Part shown: positions 16,331 to 23,684 of the stretch, piece after piece
How the letters are laid out: the number at the start of each line of letters is the position of its first letter
Numbering within the stretch: the first letter of the stretch is position 1
Origin: Candidatus Aenigmatarchaeota archaeon
GTDB taxonomy: Archaea; Aenigmatarchaeota; Aenigmatarchaeia; QMZP01; JAFGSV01
DNA: 54,282 nucleotides
Direction of reading: 5' to 3'
Assembly: GCA_016934325.1 (NCBI GenBank)
Contig: JAFGSV010000015.1
Span: forward strand, 1-54,282
The notes under the pieces: generated by a model
Databases searched by the model: none
What the model was told of the DNA's origin: nothing
Seen by the model: only the letters and a program-made list of their open reading frames with translations
Translations under genes and position numbers: made by a program

Positions 16331-17236
16331 TCACTTGCCCTGCCTTCCATCCATGATCTCCATGAACTCGCCGCTTGATCTCATGCTGCCGACCTCCCTC
16401 AGGCTGATCGTGGGGATGCCCTCCATGCTCTTGTCATGCCCGTGGGCCGTTATGAAGACTGGGCTCAGGCCGAAGCCCCTCTCGAGCTCCTCGAGCATGC
16501 ATGCGTGGGGCAGCAGCCTCTTCTTGTCGTTGCCTGCCACGGATACGATGGATTCCCGCTCCTTCATGACCAGGTTGAACGGGGACCTTGACAGGAAAGA
16601 GAACATGAAGCCAAGCCTCTCCAGATGCGCGGACAGGGACTTCTTGAAGCTGGAGCGCGGCTCCCGCTGCAGGAATCCGTTGAACCTTTCAATGCTCAGA
16701 TCGCCGCTCACCGGCACTCGAACGGCCTTCTCGATCCCATCCCTGGTCCCGACGTCGATGCTGCCGCCATTCGCGCACTTGTAGATGGTCTTCTCGGCGA
16801 TGCCGGACGAGGCAGCAAGGCCGGAAACCGACATCCCCGTTGTTTCCAAAGCATTCCGGAAGGCGCGCCCGTCCGCCCTGACGGAGAATCCGCCCCTCCT
16901 GCTCTTCACGCCTGGCATGACTCCCTCGACGAAGCGGGTGAACGTGACGGGAGACATGGCGGCGATCCCGAACCTCTCGTAAACCACCGATTCCTCGAGC
17001 TCGTACCTGCTGGCCCTCTCGCCGACCAGGAACGGCCATGTGTCCAGGAAATATGATATCGCCTTGAGGTCGTTCGCCTCGCTGTGGGTGAAGGAGTCGA
17101 CGTTGAGCAGGACCTTGAGCGCCAGGGAATGTTCCTTCCTCGCAAGCAGGTCGAAGCACCCCGAAGCCACGGAGACCCTGTACCCCCCCTCGGTGAGGCA
17201 CTTCTGCATGCTGCCAATCATCGATTCCCTGCCCAT
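16331..17236 (-). CDS. archaeal HTH regulator (COG1395-like)
   Basis: Protein of 301 aa. The N-terminal domain has the layout I associate with COG1395, an archaeal family of putative HTH regulators (GGYRVSVASGCFDLLARK, then ALKVLLNVDSF, FLVGERASR and VVYERFGIAAMSP). It is followed by an HTH at about 126-160 (GMSVSGLAASSGIAEKTIYKCANG). The C-terminal domain (about 200-301) contains GFMFSFLSRSPFNLVMK and could be a sensor. It is transcribed towards the thermosome and leaderless by its TATA spacing. A role in thermosome control is possible only by proximity. Confidence 0.78.
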   Translation of the reverse strand: MGRESMIGSMQKCLTEGGYRVSVASGCFDLLARKEHSLALKVLLNVDSFTHSEANDLKAISYFLDTWPFLVGERASRYELEESVVYERFGIAAMSPVTFTRFVEGVMPGVKSRRGGFSVRADGRAFRNALETTGMSVSGLAASSGIAEKTIYKCANGGSIDVGTRDGIEKAVRVPVSGDLSIERFNGFLQREPRSSFKKSLSAHLERLGFMFSFLSRSPFNLVMKERESIVSVAGNDKKRLLPHACMLEELERGFGLSPVFITAHGHDKSMEGIPTISLREVGSMRSSGEFMEIMDGRQGK

Positions 17237-17257
17237 GTGATGAAATAGGAGATGTTA

Positions 17258-17268
17258 TCTTTAAAAAC
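17258..17268 (-). promoter_or_regulatory. TATA box for the COG1395-like regulator
   Basis: GTTTTTAAAGA on the minus strand, about 27 nt upstream of the ATG at 17236. Confidence 0.55.
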
Positions 17269-17275
17269 GATAAAT

Positions 17276-17285
17276 AATTATATTT
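17276..17285 (+). promoter_or_regulatory. possible TATA box for tRNA-Ile
   Basis: AATTATATTT centred 37 nt upstream of the first tRNA base, which would give a short 5' leader for RNase P to remove. Confidence 0.4.
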
Positions 17286-17356
17286 CTTAGCCCAATAAGA
17301 ATAATACAAGGGCACAGGGCTCGTAGCTCAGCTTGGCTAGAGCGCCAGTCTTATAA

Positions 17357-17391
17357 GGCTGCCGGGTGCGGAAAGCCCGGTAAACGTAGAA
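17357..17391 (+). other. tRNA intron 1 (anticodon loop, 37/38 or 38/39)
   Basis: 35 nt; the boundary can slip one base because both junctions carry A, and the spliced product is the same. Internal stem CCGGG (17362-17366) with CCCGG (17376-17380), extended by G-U and U-A. Exon TTAT (17351-17354) can pair with GTAG (17386-17389), with AAG on each side as three-base bulges: a relaxed bulge-helix-bulge. Confidence 0.75.
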
Positions 17392-17412
17392 GCTGAAGGT
17401 CGAGGGTTCAAA

Positions 17413-17462
17413 AGCGGCTCTGAAGGAGCAGTGCTGTAAAGGGCATTCATGGCCGCTGAGCA
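17413..17462 (+). other. tRNA intron 2 (T-loop, position 59/60)
   Basis: 50 nt. A canonical bulge-helix-bulge is visible. The outer helix is the T stem. A central 4-bp helix pairs TTCA (17407-17410) with TGAG (17457-17460). The bulges are AAA (17411-17413) and CAT (17461-17463). The inner helix is GCGGC (17414-17418) with GCCGC (17452-17456). Cutting after the second base of each bulge removes exactly this segment and leaves a standard T-loop. Confidence 0.88.
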
Positions 17463-17513
17463 TCCCTCCGAGCCCATCCACGTGAAGAATCGCATCAGGC
17501 CGGAGAACGGCCA

Positions 17514-18413
17514 TCACATCCCCTGGACCTCTATGCTCGTGGACGCATCCACGCAGTACCTGTACCTGGCGCTTATGTCGATGTCGTTCTCGACCAGGGT
17601 ATCGGCCCCCGATATAATCCTCAAGTCGCACGTCACCTCGCCCTTGTTGCCCAGGAAGACCAGCTCGTCGGGGCAATCCACGACGATGGCCGTGGACGAT
17701 ATCACGTCCAGAGTCACCTTGTTCATCTTGTCGCTGTTTGTGCAGGTGCTCTTCTCCCCGGCGATGCAGAACATGCCGCCGCCCCCGTTGGTCACGGATA
17801 TCTTGACTGGGAAGGTCACATGGCTGGCCGTCATTATGATGGGCGATGGCGTCGATGCCGAGACGGACAGCGGGCTGCCGCTGGACATTGTGCCTTGCGA
17901 CGGCAGGCCGTCCCCCGCATCCTGCAGCCTCTTAAGCTCCGCCCTGGATATGCTGGGTGTCCTCAGCGTCGCGGTCGAGAGATAGTCGTAGCAGACCATG
18001 ACCTTTGGGCTGTAAACCATGTGAAGGCCCCTTTCGATACTGGGGGATACAGCTGTCCAGGAGCACGTCTTCTCCTCTCCCCTCGTGCCGTACTGCGGAT
18101 TCGCCGCCAGGAGGCTCGTGCCGCTGCTCTGGCAGTCAAACCCGACAGGCTCGATTTCATCCCAGCCGTCCAGGTCGAACAGTTGGAAATGCACGTTCAT
18201 GGCGTCGAATGAGCCGGCGTTATTGACATTCGCATAGAAGGTGACCTTCTCCCCGGAGTACACCTTGGGAAAGTCAGGCTTCCATTCCGTTATGATGACC
18301 CCGTTTCCCGTTACGGGCGTTATGCCGAACCCCGGGATGACGCAGCCCGATGACAATACGATTGCGGTTATCAGCAGCAGGATGGTTCCCAGCACTCGAC
18401 CGCCAGTTCCCAT
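17514..18413 (-). CDS. lipoprotein with CARDB-like outer domains (paralogue 1 of 3)
   Basis: Exported protein of 299 aa anchored by lipid: the N-terminal hydrophobic stretch ends in a lipobox, LSSGC. The mature protein has two beta-sandwich, CARDB/Ig-like parts, typified by GEKVTFYANVNNAGSFDAMNV and FPVKISVTNGGGG. It shares with the next two genes and with the 1004-aa protein at 23685 a conserved core: a Trp, then V-x-Y-x-Y and an I-S-x-x-E-L segment (here VMVCYDYLST and ISRAELKRL). Several Cys suggest disulfides. Function unknown; surface binding or scaffolding is likely. It is leaderless, with a TATA box 27 nt upstream. Confidence 0.75.
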   Translation of the reverse strand: MGTGGRVLGTILLLITAIVLSSGCVIPGFGITPVTGNGVIITEWKPDFPKVYSGEKVTFYANVNNAGSFDAMNVHFQLFDLDGWDEIEPVGFDCQSSGTSLLAANPQYGTRGEEKTCSWTAVSPSIERGLHMVYSPKVMVCYDYLSTATLRTPSISRAELKRLQDAGDGLPSQGTMSSGSPLSVSASTPSPIIMTASHVTFPVKISVTNGGGGMFCIAGEKSTCTNSDKMNKVTLDVISSTAIVVDCPDELVFLGNKGEVTCDLRIISGADTLVENDIDISARYRYCVDASTSIEVQGM

Positions 18414-18434
18414 ATTATTATAATGAGGGCCAAG

Positions 18435-18446
18435 GCTTTTATATCG
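18435..18446 (-). promoter_or_regulatory. TATA box of lipoprotein 1
   Basis: CGATATAAAAGC on the minus strand, about 27 nt before the ATG at 18413; one of the cleanest boxes in the window. Confidence 0.65.
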
Positions 18447-18491
18447 CTTCGATATTGCTTGGCTTCAGGCACGAATCAGAAAACGAGGGGC

Positions 18492-19460
18492 TCAGTAGTA
18501 GCCCCATTCCTCGGTCCCCACGACGTCGATGGTTGTGCTCTGGTCGGTGTAGTAGATGTATTCCAGCGTTATCGTAAGGTCTCTATCCTGCCTGTAGTCG
18601 GGCGGCGTGATGACCTTGAGCTCGCAGGTCACGGTGGCGTCCCTGCCGTTCCACATCACGATCGTGTAAGGCGAAATCGGCCTCGACAGCCCTACGGGGA
18701 GGTTCATGTCGTAGAACGAGCCTCCCCACTCGGTCTGAGACCTCGGAGGGCAGTCCCCCTTGAACATGGTGCCGGCCGGTGGCTCTATGTCTATCCCGAT
18801 CGGGTAGTTCTCTCCAGCGATGAGACCGCCGCCCGTGTTGGTAATGTCTATCTGCACCGGGAAGTATGACTGCTGCCAGTTGTCCTTGGTCCTGACGAAC
18901 TCGCCCGTCCTGACGGTCACCGTCAATGGACCGGCGCTGACGATGGCCGGATCGGAGTTCAGCGACTGACCGTTCTGCACGATCCTCCTCAGCTCGTCGG
19001 ACGTGACGAAGGTGATGGGCTTGGTGACCTTCGTCTCGTATGAATAGAAAACCCTTACCATGGGCTCGTAGGTCCTCCTCTCGCCCCTCTTCAGCGGGGG
19101 CGCGGTCAATCTCCAGTCAGCGGTGGCTTTCTGGCCCTCGGTGCCCCTCTCGACATCGGCGGGCCTCAGCTCGTCGAGCAGCTGGTCCGTCTGGAAGACA
19201 CCCCAGTCCTGCGGGTATATCCCTATGAGCTTGGCAGCGGCCGTTCCTATGACGTCGCCCTGGTTCTGGACCTCGAGGTGGACCAGCACGTCATCGTTCG
19301 ATTCTATGCTCCTCAGGCTCGGCTCGAAGGTGGTTATGACGATGCCGTTCCCGGAGATTGACGAACCTCCGCCCAGGTTCAGGCATCCAGACACCAATAA
19401 AATGGCGATTGGAAGAATCAGCAGCCACTCAAGGCCCTTGGGGTTTTTTGACTTGCTCAT
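18492..19460 (-). CDS. lipoprotein with CARDB-like outer domains (paralogue 2 of 3)
   Basis: Paralogue of the preceding lipoprotein, 322 aa. The lipobox LVSGC follows a hydrophobic helix; the mature part starts with a Gly/Ser linker and SGNGIVITTFEPSL, matching GNGVIITEWKPDF in paralogue 1. It has the shared core (ATADWRLTAPPLKRG, VRVFYSYET, VTSDELRRIV) and a second beta domain with YFPVQIDITNTGGG. It ends in YYTDQSTTIDVVG, comparable to YCVDASTSIEVQG. Of two adjacent ATGs the second is favoured, with AGGAG five bases before it. It has its own AT-rich promoter region at about 19489-19500. Confidence 0.74.
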   Translation of the reverse strand: MSKSKNPKGLEWLLILPIAILLVSGCLNLGGGSSISGNGIVITTFEPSLRSIESNDDVLVHLEVQNQGDVIGTAAAKLIGIYPQDWGVFQTDQLLDELRPADVERGTEGQKATADWRLTAPPLKRGERRTYEPMVRVFYSYETKVTKPITFVTSDELRRIVQNGQSLNSDPAIVSAGPLTVTVRTGEFVRTKDNWQQSYFPVQIDITNTGGGLIAGENYPIGIDIEPPAGTMFKGDCPPRSQTEWGGSFYDMNLPVGLSRPISPYTIVMWNGRDATVTCELKVITPPDYRQDRDLTITLEYIYYTDQSTTIDVVGTEEWGYY

Positions 19461-19557
19461 CATCACTCCTTTAATACTTGGTTCAATAACTTTATAAATT
19501 TTATTACTGCGCACCGACTAAAATAACCCGATGTTTTTTGGCATTATTGACGCCCAA

Positions 19558-20565
19558 TCATGCCGTGAACTTCGGATTCACCACCACCTGGACAGACTTT
19601 GTGAACATGTACTTGTATTTCACCTCGACCTCGAGATGCCGGGTCCCTGTCTTGGTTATATCGTTCATGAGGTTGGTGAGGTCTATCCTGCATTGATACG
19701 GAGGCGATTCCTTCCCGATAAGCCTCACGTTCTCCTTGACGTTCCCCTCCAGCCTGCAATCAGCGTCGAGCGGTTCCAGCTCCCCCCTCCCTATGCCCGT
19801 GACTATTATGCTGTTGGGGGCGGGCAACCCGACGAATTCGTTGTTGTCCTCCGTCGTGAATTTTGAGCTCAGCTGGCCCGAGCCCATGTTCTTTATGACG
19901 AGCTGGAGCATGGTCCTCGCGTCCTGGTAAACGGGAACGGGCTGCTCGTCCTCGACAGTCAGGTAAGGCTTGATCGGCCCCTGGCCTACCACGATGTACG
20001 AATCCGTGGACATCAGCGTCCTCGCCTCGAGCGTCCTTTCAAGCTCGTCCTTGCTTATGAAGGAGATGGTGCTCAGGCTGGTCGTGGCGTACTCGTACTC
20101 AACCGAGACCTTCATCCCGTCTGGGGGGCATATGGTCCTCAGCTTGACCTTGTTCTTGTCTTCCTGCTCGAGCGTCCATGAAATCCGAACGATCTCTTTT
20201 GGAAGCATCCTCTTTATCTCGCACTCGGTGCCGTCATTGGGGCTGCCGCCGCCGCACATGACCTTTGGCGTGGCGAATAGCCCCTTGCAGTAGTCGTACA
20301 GATTGACCTTAATGGGCTTCTCGATGGTCCTGACGCCTATGTTCTTGATATAGGCGACGATATTCGTCGACTGGCCGGCATCTATCTCGGCGGGGACGGC
20401 CTCGAGGCTCTCTATGATGACGATGTCGTGCTCGTACTGCACGACGGTCGGCCCTCCGAATCCGGGGATGTCCGGAAGCCCGGGGATTTCGATGTTGAGG
20501 ATGGGCACGGTGCATCCTGAGCCGAGAAGCACCAGAATGAGCGCGAGAGGCGTTAATTTCCTCAT
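19558..20565 (-). CDS. lipoprotein with CARDB-like outer domains (paralogue 3 of 3)
   Basis: Third member of the family, 335 aa. A short signal peptide has lipobox LGSGC, followed by a Pro/Gly-rich linker (IEIPGLPDIPGFGGP). Two beta domains follow: EIDAGQSTNIVAYIKNIGV is CARDB-like, and the shared core reads ISWTLEQEDK, VSVEYEYATT and ISKDELERTL. The end YKYMFTKSVQVVVNP aligns with the ends of the other two. Four of its Cys cluster between residues 88 and 113 (DYCKGLF, MCGGG, TECEI). The ATG is 28 nt from a TATA box shared with the divergent DUF63 gene. Role inferred: cell-surface protein. Confidence 0.75.
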   Translation of the reverse strand: MRKLTPLALILVLLGSGCTVPILNIEIPGLPDIPGFGGPTVVQYEHDIVIIESLEAVPAEIDAGQSTNIVAYIKNIGVRTIEKPIKVNLYDYCKGLFATPKVMCGGGSPNDGTECEIKRMLPKEIVRISWTLEQEDKNKVKLRTICPPDGMKVSVEYEYATTSLSTISFISKDELERTLEARTLMSTDSYIVVGQGPIKPYLTVEDEQPVPVYQDARTMLQLVIKNMGSGQLSSKFTTEDNNEFVGLPAPNSIIVTGIGRGELEPLDADCRLEGNVKENVRLIGKESPPYQCRIDLTNLMNDITKTGTRHLEVEVKYKYMFTKSVQVVVNPKFTA

Positions 20566-20567
20566 AG

Positions 20568-20578
20568 TAATTAATAAC
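20568..20578 (+). promoter_or_regulatory. TATA box of the DUF63 gene
   Basis: TAATTAATAAC centred about 29 nt before the ATG at 20602, leaderless. The two divergent promoters overlap within about 35 bp. Confidence 0.45.
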
Positions 20579-20586
20579 CTGTAAAC

Positions 20587-20598
20587 AAATATATATTT
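20587..20598 (-). promoter_or_regulatory. TATA box of lipoprotein 3
   Basis: AAATATATATTT, centred about 28 nt before the ATG at 20565. Confidence 0.55.
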
Positions 20599-20601
20599 GC
20601 G

Positions 20602-21591
20602 ATGAGTTTATTCTATATGGACGCCTTTTACCAGTATTTCCTGCTGCCTATAATCAGGAACGGCTGGTTCAACCCGCTGAACAGCATCGTCTACGGCATC
20701 ATACTCGTCGCCGGGGGATACGGGGTGTTCAGGCTGCTCTTGCTCCTCAAAATACAAATAGACGGCAAGCTGTACATCTCTCTCATCCCCTTCATTGCGT
20801 TCGCCGGGGTCACCAGGACGCTGCGGGACTACGTCTACTCAATGAGCAACACGCAGGCCGGCTTCTTCGGCACTTTCGCTGAGCACATGCACATCATGCA
20901 GCAGAACGCCTACGATTACGTGCTCGGCATGACCGGGAACCACTTCCTGGCCGCGGCAGACTCCCATGTTATCGCATGGTTCCCGACCCCGGGATCCTAC
21001 TTCGTCACTTTCGCGCTGGCGCTCATCTCACTGCTCGTCGCGCTGGCCGTGCAGAAATACGCGGAAGCCCCGTACTGGAAGACGCTTTTCATACTGGGCC
21101 TAGCCATGTTCATCCTCAACGGGGCGATGCTGCCCGTGAACACGCTGGAGCCCCTTTTTTACATAGGAGCTGTCTCCCTGGCCTGGGCGGCTTTATTCTT
21201 CGGCATGGTCAGGCTCAACGGCACCAAGCTGCTCAAGAAGGCTGACAAGAGGATACGGGAAGCCATGAAGACGGTCTTCACGAACAGGAACTCGGCCATA
21301 TTGTCGGCCCACCTCTTCGACGCGACCGCGACCTTTTTCGCCATTGCTGCCTTCAGCACCATGGGTGGGAGCGGATACACGGAGCAGCACTTCCTGTCAA
21401 GGATGCTCATGCCGTTCATTGGGCCCCAGGTCATGTTCCTGCTCAAGCTGGTCGTTGTAATCCCCGTCCTTTACTTCCTCAATAAGTACATAGAAGACAA
21501 GGATTTCAGGAACTTCCTGCTCCTCGTGGTCCTCATTCTGGGCCTCGCCCCCGCGAGCAGGAACCTTGCGAGGCTGCTGGTCGGCGTATAG
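20602..21591 (+). CDS. DUF63 family membrane protein
   Basis: Polytopic membrane protein of 329 aa with about eight TM helices, matching archaeal DUF63. The N-terminal WFNPLNSIVYGIILVAGGYG is followed by PFIAFAGVTRTLRDYVYS and PGSYFVTFAL. The later half has the conserved HLFDATATFFAI with EQHFLSRML and the closing LILGLAPASRNLARLLVGV. The buried His/Asp (H-x-x-D-A) and Glu-Gln-His suggest a polar site inside the membrane. The biochemical role of DUF63 is unknown to me. It is divergent from the lipoprotein genes and monocistronic by spacing. Confidence 0.88.
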   Translation: MSLFYMDAFYQYFLLPIIRNGWFNPLNSIVYGIILVAGGYGVFRLLLLLKIQIDGKLYISLIPFIAFAGVTRTLRDYVYSMSNTQAGFFGTFAEHMHIMQQNAYDYVLGMTGNHFLAAADSHVIAWFPTPGSYFVTFALALISLLVALAVQKYAEAPYWKTLFILGLAMFILNGAMLPVNTLEPLFYIGAVSLAWAALFFGMVRLNGTKLLKKADKRIREAMKTVFTNRNSAILSAHLFDATATFFAIAAFSTMGGSGYTEQHFLSRMLMPFIGPQVMFLLKLVVVIPVLYFLNKYIEDKDFRNFLLLVVLILGLAPASRNLARLLVGV

Positions 21592-21754
21592 TCATAGCAG
21601 AGCCAATGGGGATGAATGGCGCTGACGTTCGCATTTTATTTTATATTGAAAATAATAATACAATAAATTAATCATCTTGTAGTGGTAAATAGCGAAAGGT
21701 TTATAAAACTTTGCATCATAATTATCTTGAAAAACGGCATAATATGGTGTTATC

Positions 21755-22663
21755 ATGGCAATAGAAACGGCAACTAATGGTGGCACTGGACCGCCAGAGC
21801 CCCCGGCAAAAAAGAAGCGCGGATATATGGTACCAGTGGGTGTGCTTGCTGCAATGGCAACGATTTTATCGGTTGGCTATAGCATATGCAGCCATTATGA
21901 TAAGAGCGATGCTGAAGCCAAGCTGAAAACCCAGTTTGACAATAAGAAGACCGAACTGAGGGCCAAATTCGTGGATGAGCTAAGGGCGGACCCCACAAAA
22001 GATGTTTTAGCTATGGTTTCAAGATACGGGGACGAGGTCAGCTCTTACGCAGCGGCCTTTGGGCAGAATGATTTTGAAACCGCTGATGATGTTAGTGAAT
22101 TCAGCGAAAATCTCGAGGATGTGCAAAGAGAGATTGCCGTTCCGCATGCGAGAAAGGCAAGGTCTGATGCCCAGGACGCTTTTGACACATATGTTACCGG
22201 CAGAGCAAAGGATGTCGCAGGGCTGTACAAGCCCGGGATGAAGGAAGCGGAAAAGAGGAGCTTGGCAAGGAGCATTTATGAGAACGTTCAAAAGGAAGCC
22301 GAAAGGGGCAAAGACATGGGCGTGGAAGATCCCGGGTTCGAGCAGTTCATCGACAAGGTATCATTCTTTTTCGATTACGATGAGGGGCTGAGGGACATAG
22401 TAAAGGCTGCTCCCAGGGGCGCTGTGTTCGAAAGGTTCCTCGACAGAGAAATGGCGGAAGATGGCGGCTTCACATGTGATGTGGACCACGCGTGCAGGGG
22501 TTTCCTCGATGAATACGAGCGGCATGTCAGCGCGTACTTGAACACCCAGATAATAGGCCTGATCGATGAAACAGGGGCCGTTAGGGAAGGCGGCCTCAAA
22601 GACATAGAGGCAACGCTTGAAAAGGCAAGTCAAAACAGCGCCGAAATCTTGCAGAACGAGTAG
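21755..22663 (+). CDS. membrane-anchored helical protein of unknown function, 302 aa
   Basis: A Pro/Gly-rich start and a KKKR cluster precede one TM helix at about 25-46 (MVPVGVLAAMATILSVGYSIC). The rest is long, charged, mainly helical sequence that looks extracellular or elongated, including AEAKLKTQFDNKKTELRAKFVDEL and many Asp/Glu-rich helices; the pair of Cys (FTCDVDHACRG) may bond. No family is recognised. It starts a small gene group with the 27-codon gene and the 298-aa gene downstream. Codon use is less GC-rich than in its flanks, hinting at separate ancestry. A TATA box (GTTTATAAAA, about 21699-21708) predicts a leader of about 25 nt. Confidence 0.65.
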   Translation: MAIETATNGGTGPPEPPAKKKRGYMVPVGVLAAMATILSVGYSICSHYDKSDAEAKLKTQFDNKKTELRAKFVDELRADPTKDVLAMVSRYGDEVSSYAAAFGQNDFETADDVSEFSENLEDVQREIAVPHARKARSDAQDAFDTYVTGRAKDVAGLYKPGMKEAEKRSLARSIYENVQKEAERGKDMGVEDPGFEQFIDKVSFFFDYDEGLRDIVKAAPRGAVFERFLDREMAEDGGFTCDVDHACRGFLDEYERHVSAYLNTQIIGLIDETGAVREGGLKDIEATLEKASQNSAEILQNE

Positions 22664-22673
22664 GTGGTCGGAC

Positions 22674-22757
22674 ATGCCTGAGCAGAAATCACATGACAGC
22701 TCGGGGCATGGCGAACTGGTTATCGAATCTTCGGATACAGGAGAGTGGGCGATATGA
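22674..22757 (+). CDS. 27-codon mini-gene bridging two unknown genes
   Basis: A short ORF encodes a 27-aa acidic, His/Ser-rich peptide (begins MPEQKSHDSSGHG, ends TGEWAI). Its ATG lies 10 nt after the upstream stop, with GGTGGT directly before it as ribosome-binding site. Its stop overlaps the next start as ATGA (22754-22757). The arrangement suggests translation and coupling of the 298-aa gene. It could be a real micro-protein or only a coupling leader. No homologue is known to me. Confidence 0.4.
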   Translation: MPEQKSHDSSGHGELVIESSDTGEWAI

Positions 22758-23650
22758 TTAATGGTCCATTGAAGAAAGCCGCGGCCGTGGCGATTGCCGT
22801 TGTGGGATTGGGGGAAGGCGGTCATATTGCTGAGAATTATATTTCCGCATTCCCATCCGGCGGTTACGTAAGGGAAGCCCGACAAAACGGGCAAACGATG
22901 AAAGAGCTCATCGAGTACAGGTCAAAGATTCAAGAAAGGGAACGGCAGGCAGCGCAGGACAAGGCGCTGTCTTATCCCATGAACGAGCCACTCGACATCA
23001 CCAATCCGAGAAGGAGGGAGGTTCATCTCGAGCAGGATTTCGGGAGTGGCAGCTTCTTGTACAGCGGCGAGGCGATAAAGTTTGAAGCGATGGCGGAGGA
23101 TGGAAACGCATACCCCGTTGTCTTGATAAATAGGGACAAAACAAGGCAGGACGAATTCATCAGATTGTGGAGGGAAGTGAGCAATGGGGGATACAAGTTC
23201 ATATTGAAAAGCGGCGCCAAGTTCAATCCCAGGTCATGGAAGGAGATCGGGCAAGGGAAACTGCCTTTGCCCGTGACCGCGTTCTACGACAAAGAGCCGG
23301 GCACGAACATAGAGAAACAGTTATTGTTCGTGGCTTGCGACGACCCCAATTTCGTGCAAATCGTCCCTGAAATCCCCGGAGGAATCCATTACCAAGCGTC
23401 CGGATTCGATTGCGGCCTGGAGCTGATACGGAGGATGGAGATCGACGGGATGTCACCTGAAAACGTATCGTTCGCTAGGTTCTTCATTGACAGGTACTGG
23501 GAATCCCTCAGCGCTGTCGAGAAGAAGTATATCAACGAGTTCGCGGAATGCTCGCAGAAAATAAGGCAGCAGAGATATAACGAAGTGCTGGACCTGTTCG
23601 AAAAGAGGATTGAGGACCAGAGCGAAGCGTTCGGAATTCCCTGCGATTGA
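22754..23650 (+). CDS. exported or membrane-linked protein of unknown function, 298 aa
   Basis: The N-terminus INGPLKKAAAVAIAVVGLGEGG is weakly hydrophobic and could be a signal peptide or anchor. The remainder is a mixed alpha/beta domain with FGSGSFLYSGEAIKFEAMAEDG, PVVLINRDKTRQDEFIRLWREV, GKLPLPVTAFYDKEPGTN and a helical C-terminus (FIDRYWESLSAVEKKYINEF). It has four Cys. I do not recognise the fold. The start at 22754 (ATGA overlap with the mini-gene, GGAG ten nt before) is preferred to a GTG nine bases upstream. It converges on the 1004-aa gene, with 34 nt between stops. Confidence 0.65.
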   Translation: MINGPLKKAAAVAIAVVGLGEGGHIAENYISAFPSGGYVREARQNGQTMKELIEYRSKIQERERQAAQDKALSYPMNEPLDITNPRRREVHLEQDFGSGSFLYSGEAIKFEAMAEDGNAYPVVLINRDKTRQDEFIRLWREVSNGGYKFILKSGAKFNPRSWKEIGQGKLPLPVTAFYDKEPGTNIEKQLLFVACDDPNFVQIVPEIPGGIHYQASGFDCGLELIRRMEIDGMSPENVSFARFFIDRYWESLSAVEKKYINEFAECSQKIRQQRYNEVLDLFEKRIEDQSEAFGIPCD

Positions 23651-23684
23651 TAGCCGGGATATCAAGGAAATGCGGGAGCCAGCC

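Larger units (their letters stand above)
17317..17476 (+). tRNA. tRNA-Ile(UAU) with two introns (anticodon loop and T-loop)
   Basis: The acceptor strand GGGCTCG (17317-17323) pairs perfectly with CGAGCCC (17469-17475), followed by discriminator A17476. The D stem GCTC/GAGC and loop AGCTTGGCTA keep G15, G18, G19 and A21. The anticodon arm is C-C-A-G-T, loop CTTATAA (anticodon UAU at 17352-17354), then GCTGA after a 35-nt intron, with one C27-A43 mismatch and one G-U pair. Variable loop AGGTC (C48 pairs with G15). The T stem GAGGG/CCCTC is perfect, with loop TTCAAA+T split by a 50-nt intron. The spliced product is a complete 75-nt cloverleaf. CCA is not encoded. The 5' sequence resembles archaeal tRNA-Ile. 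A UAU anticodon would read AUA directly, where most archaea use an agmatidine-modified CAU tRNA. Confidence 0.85.
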
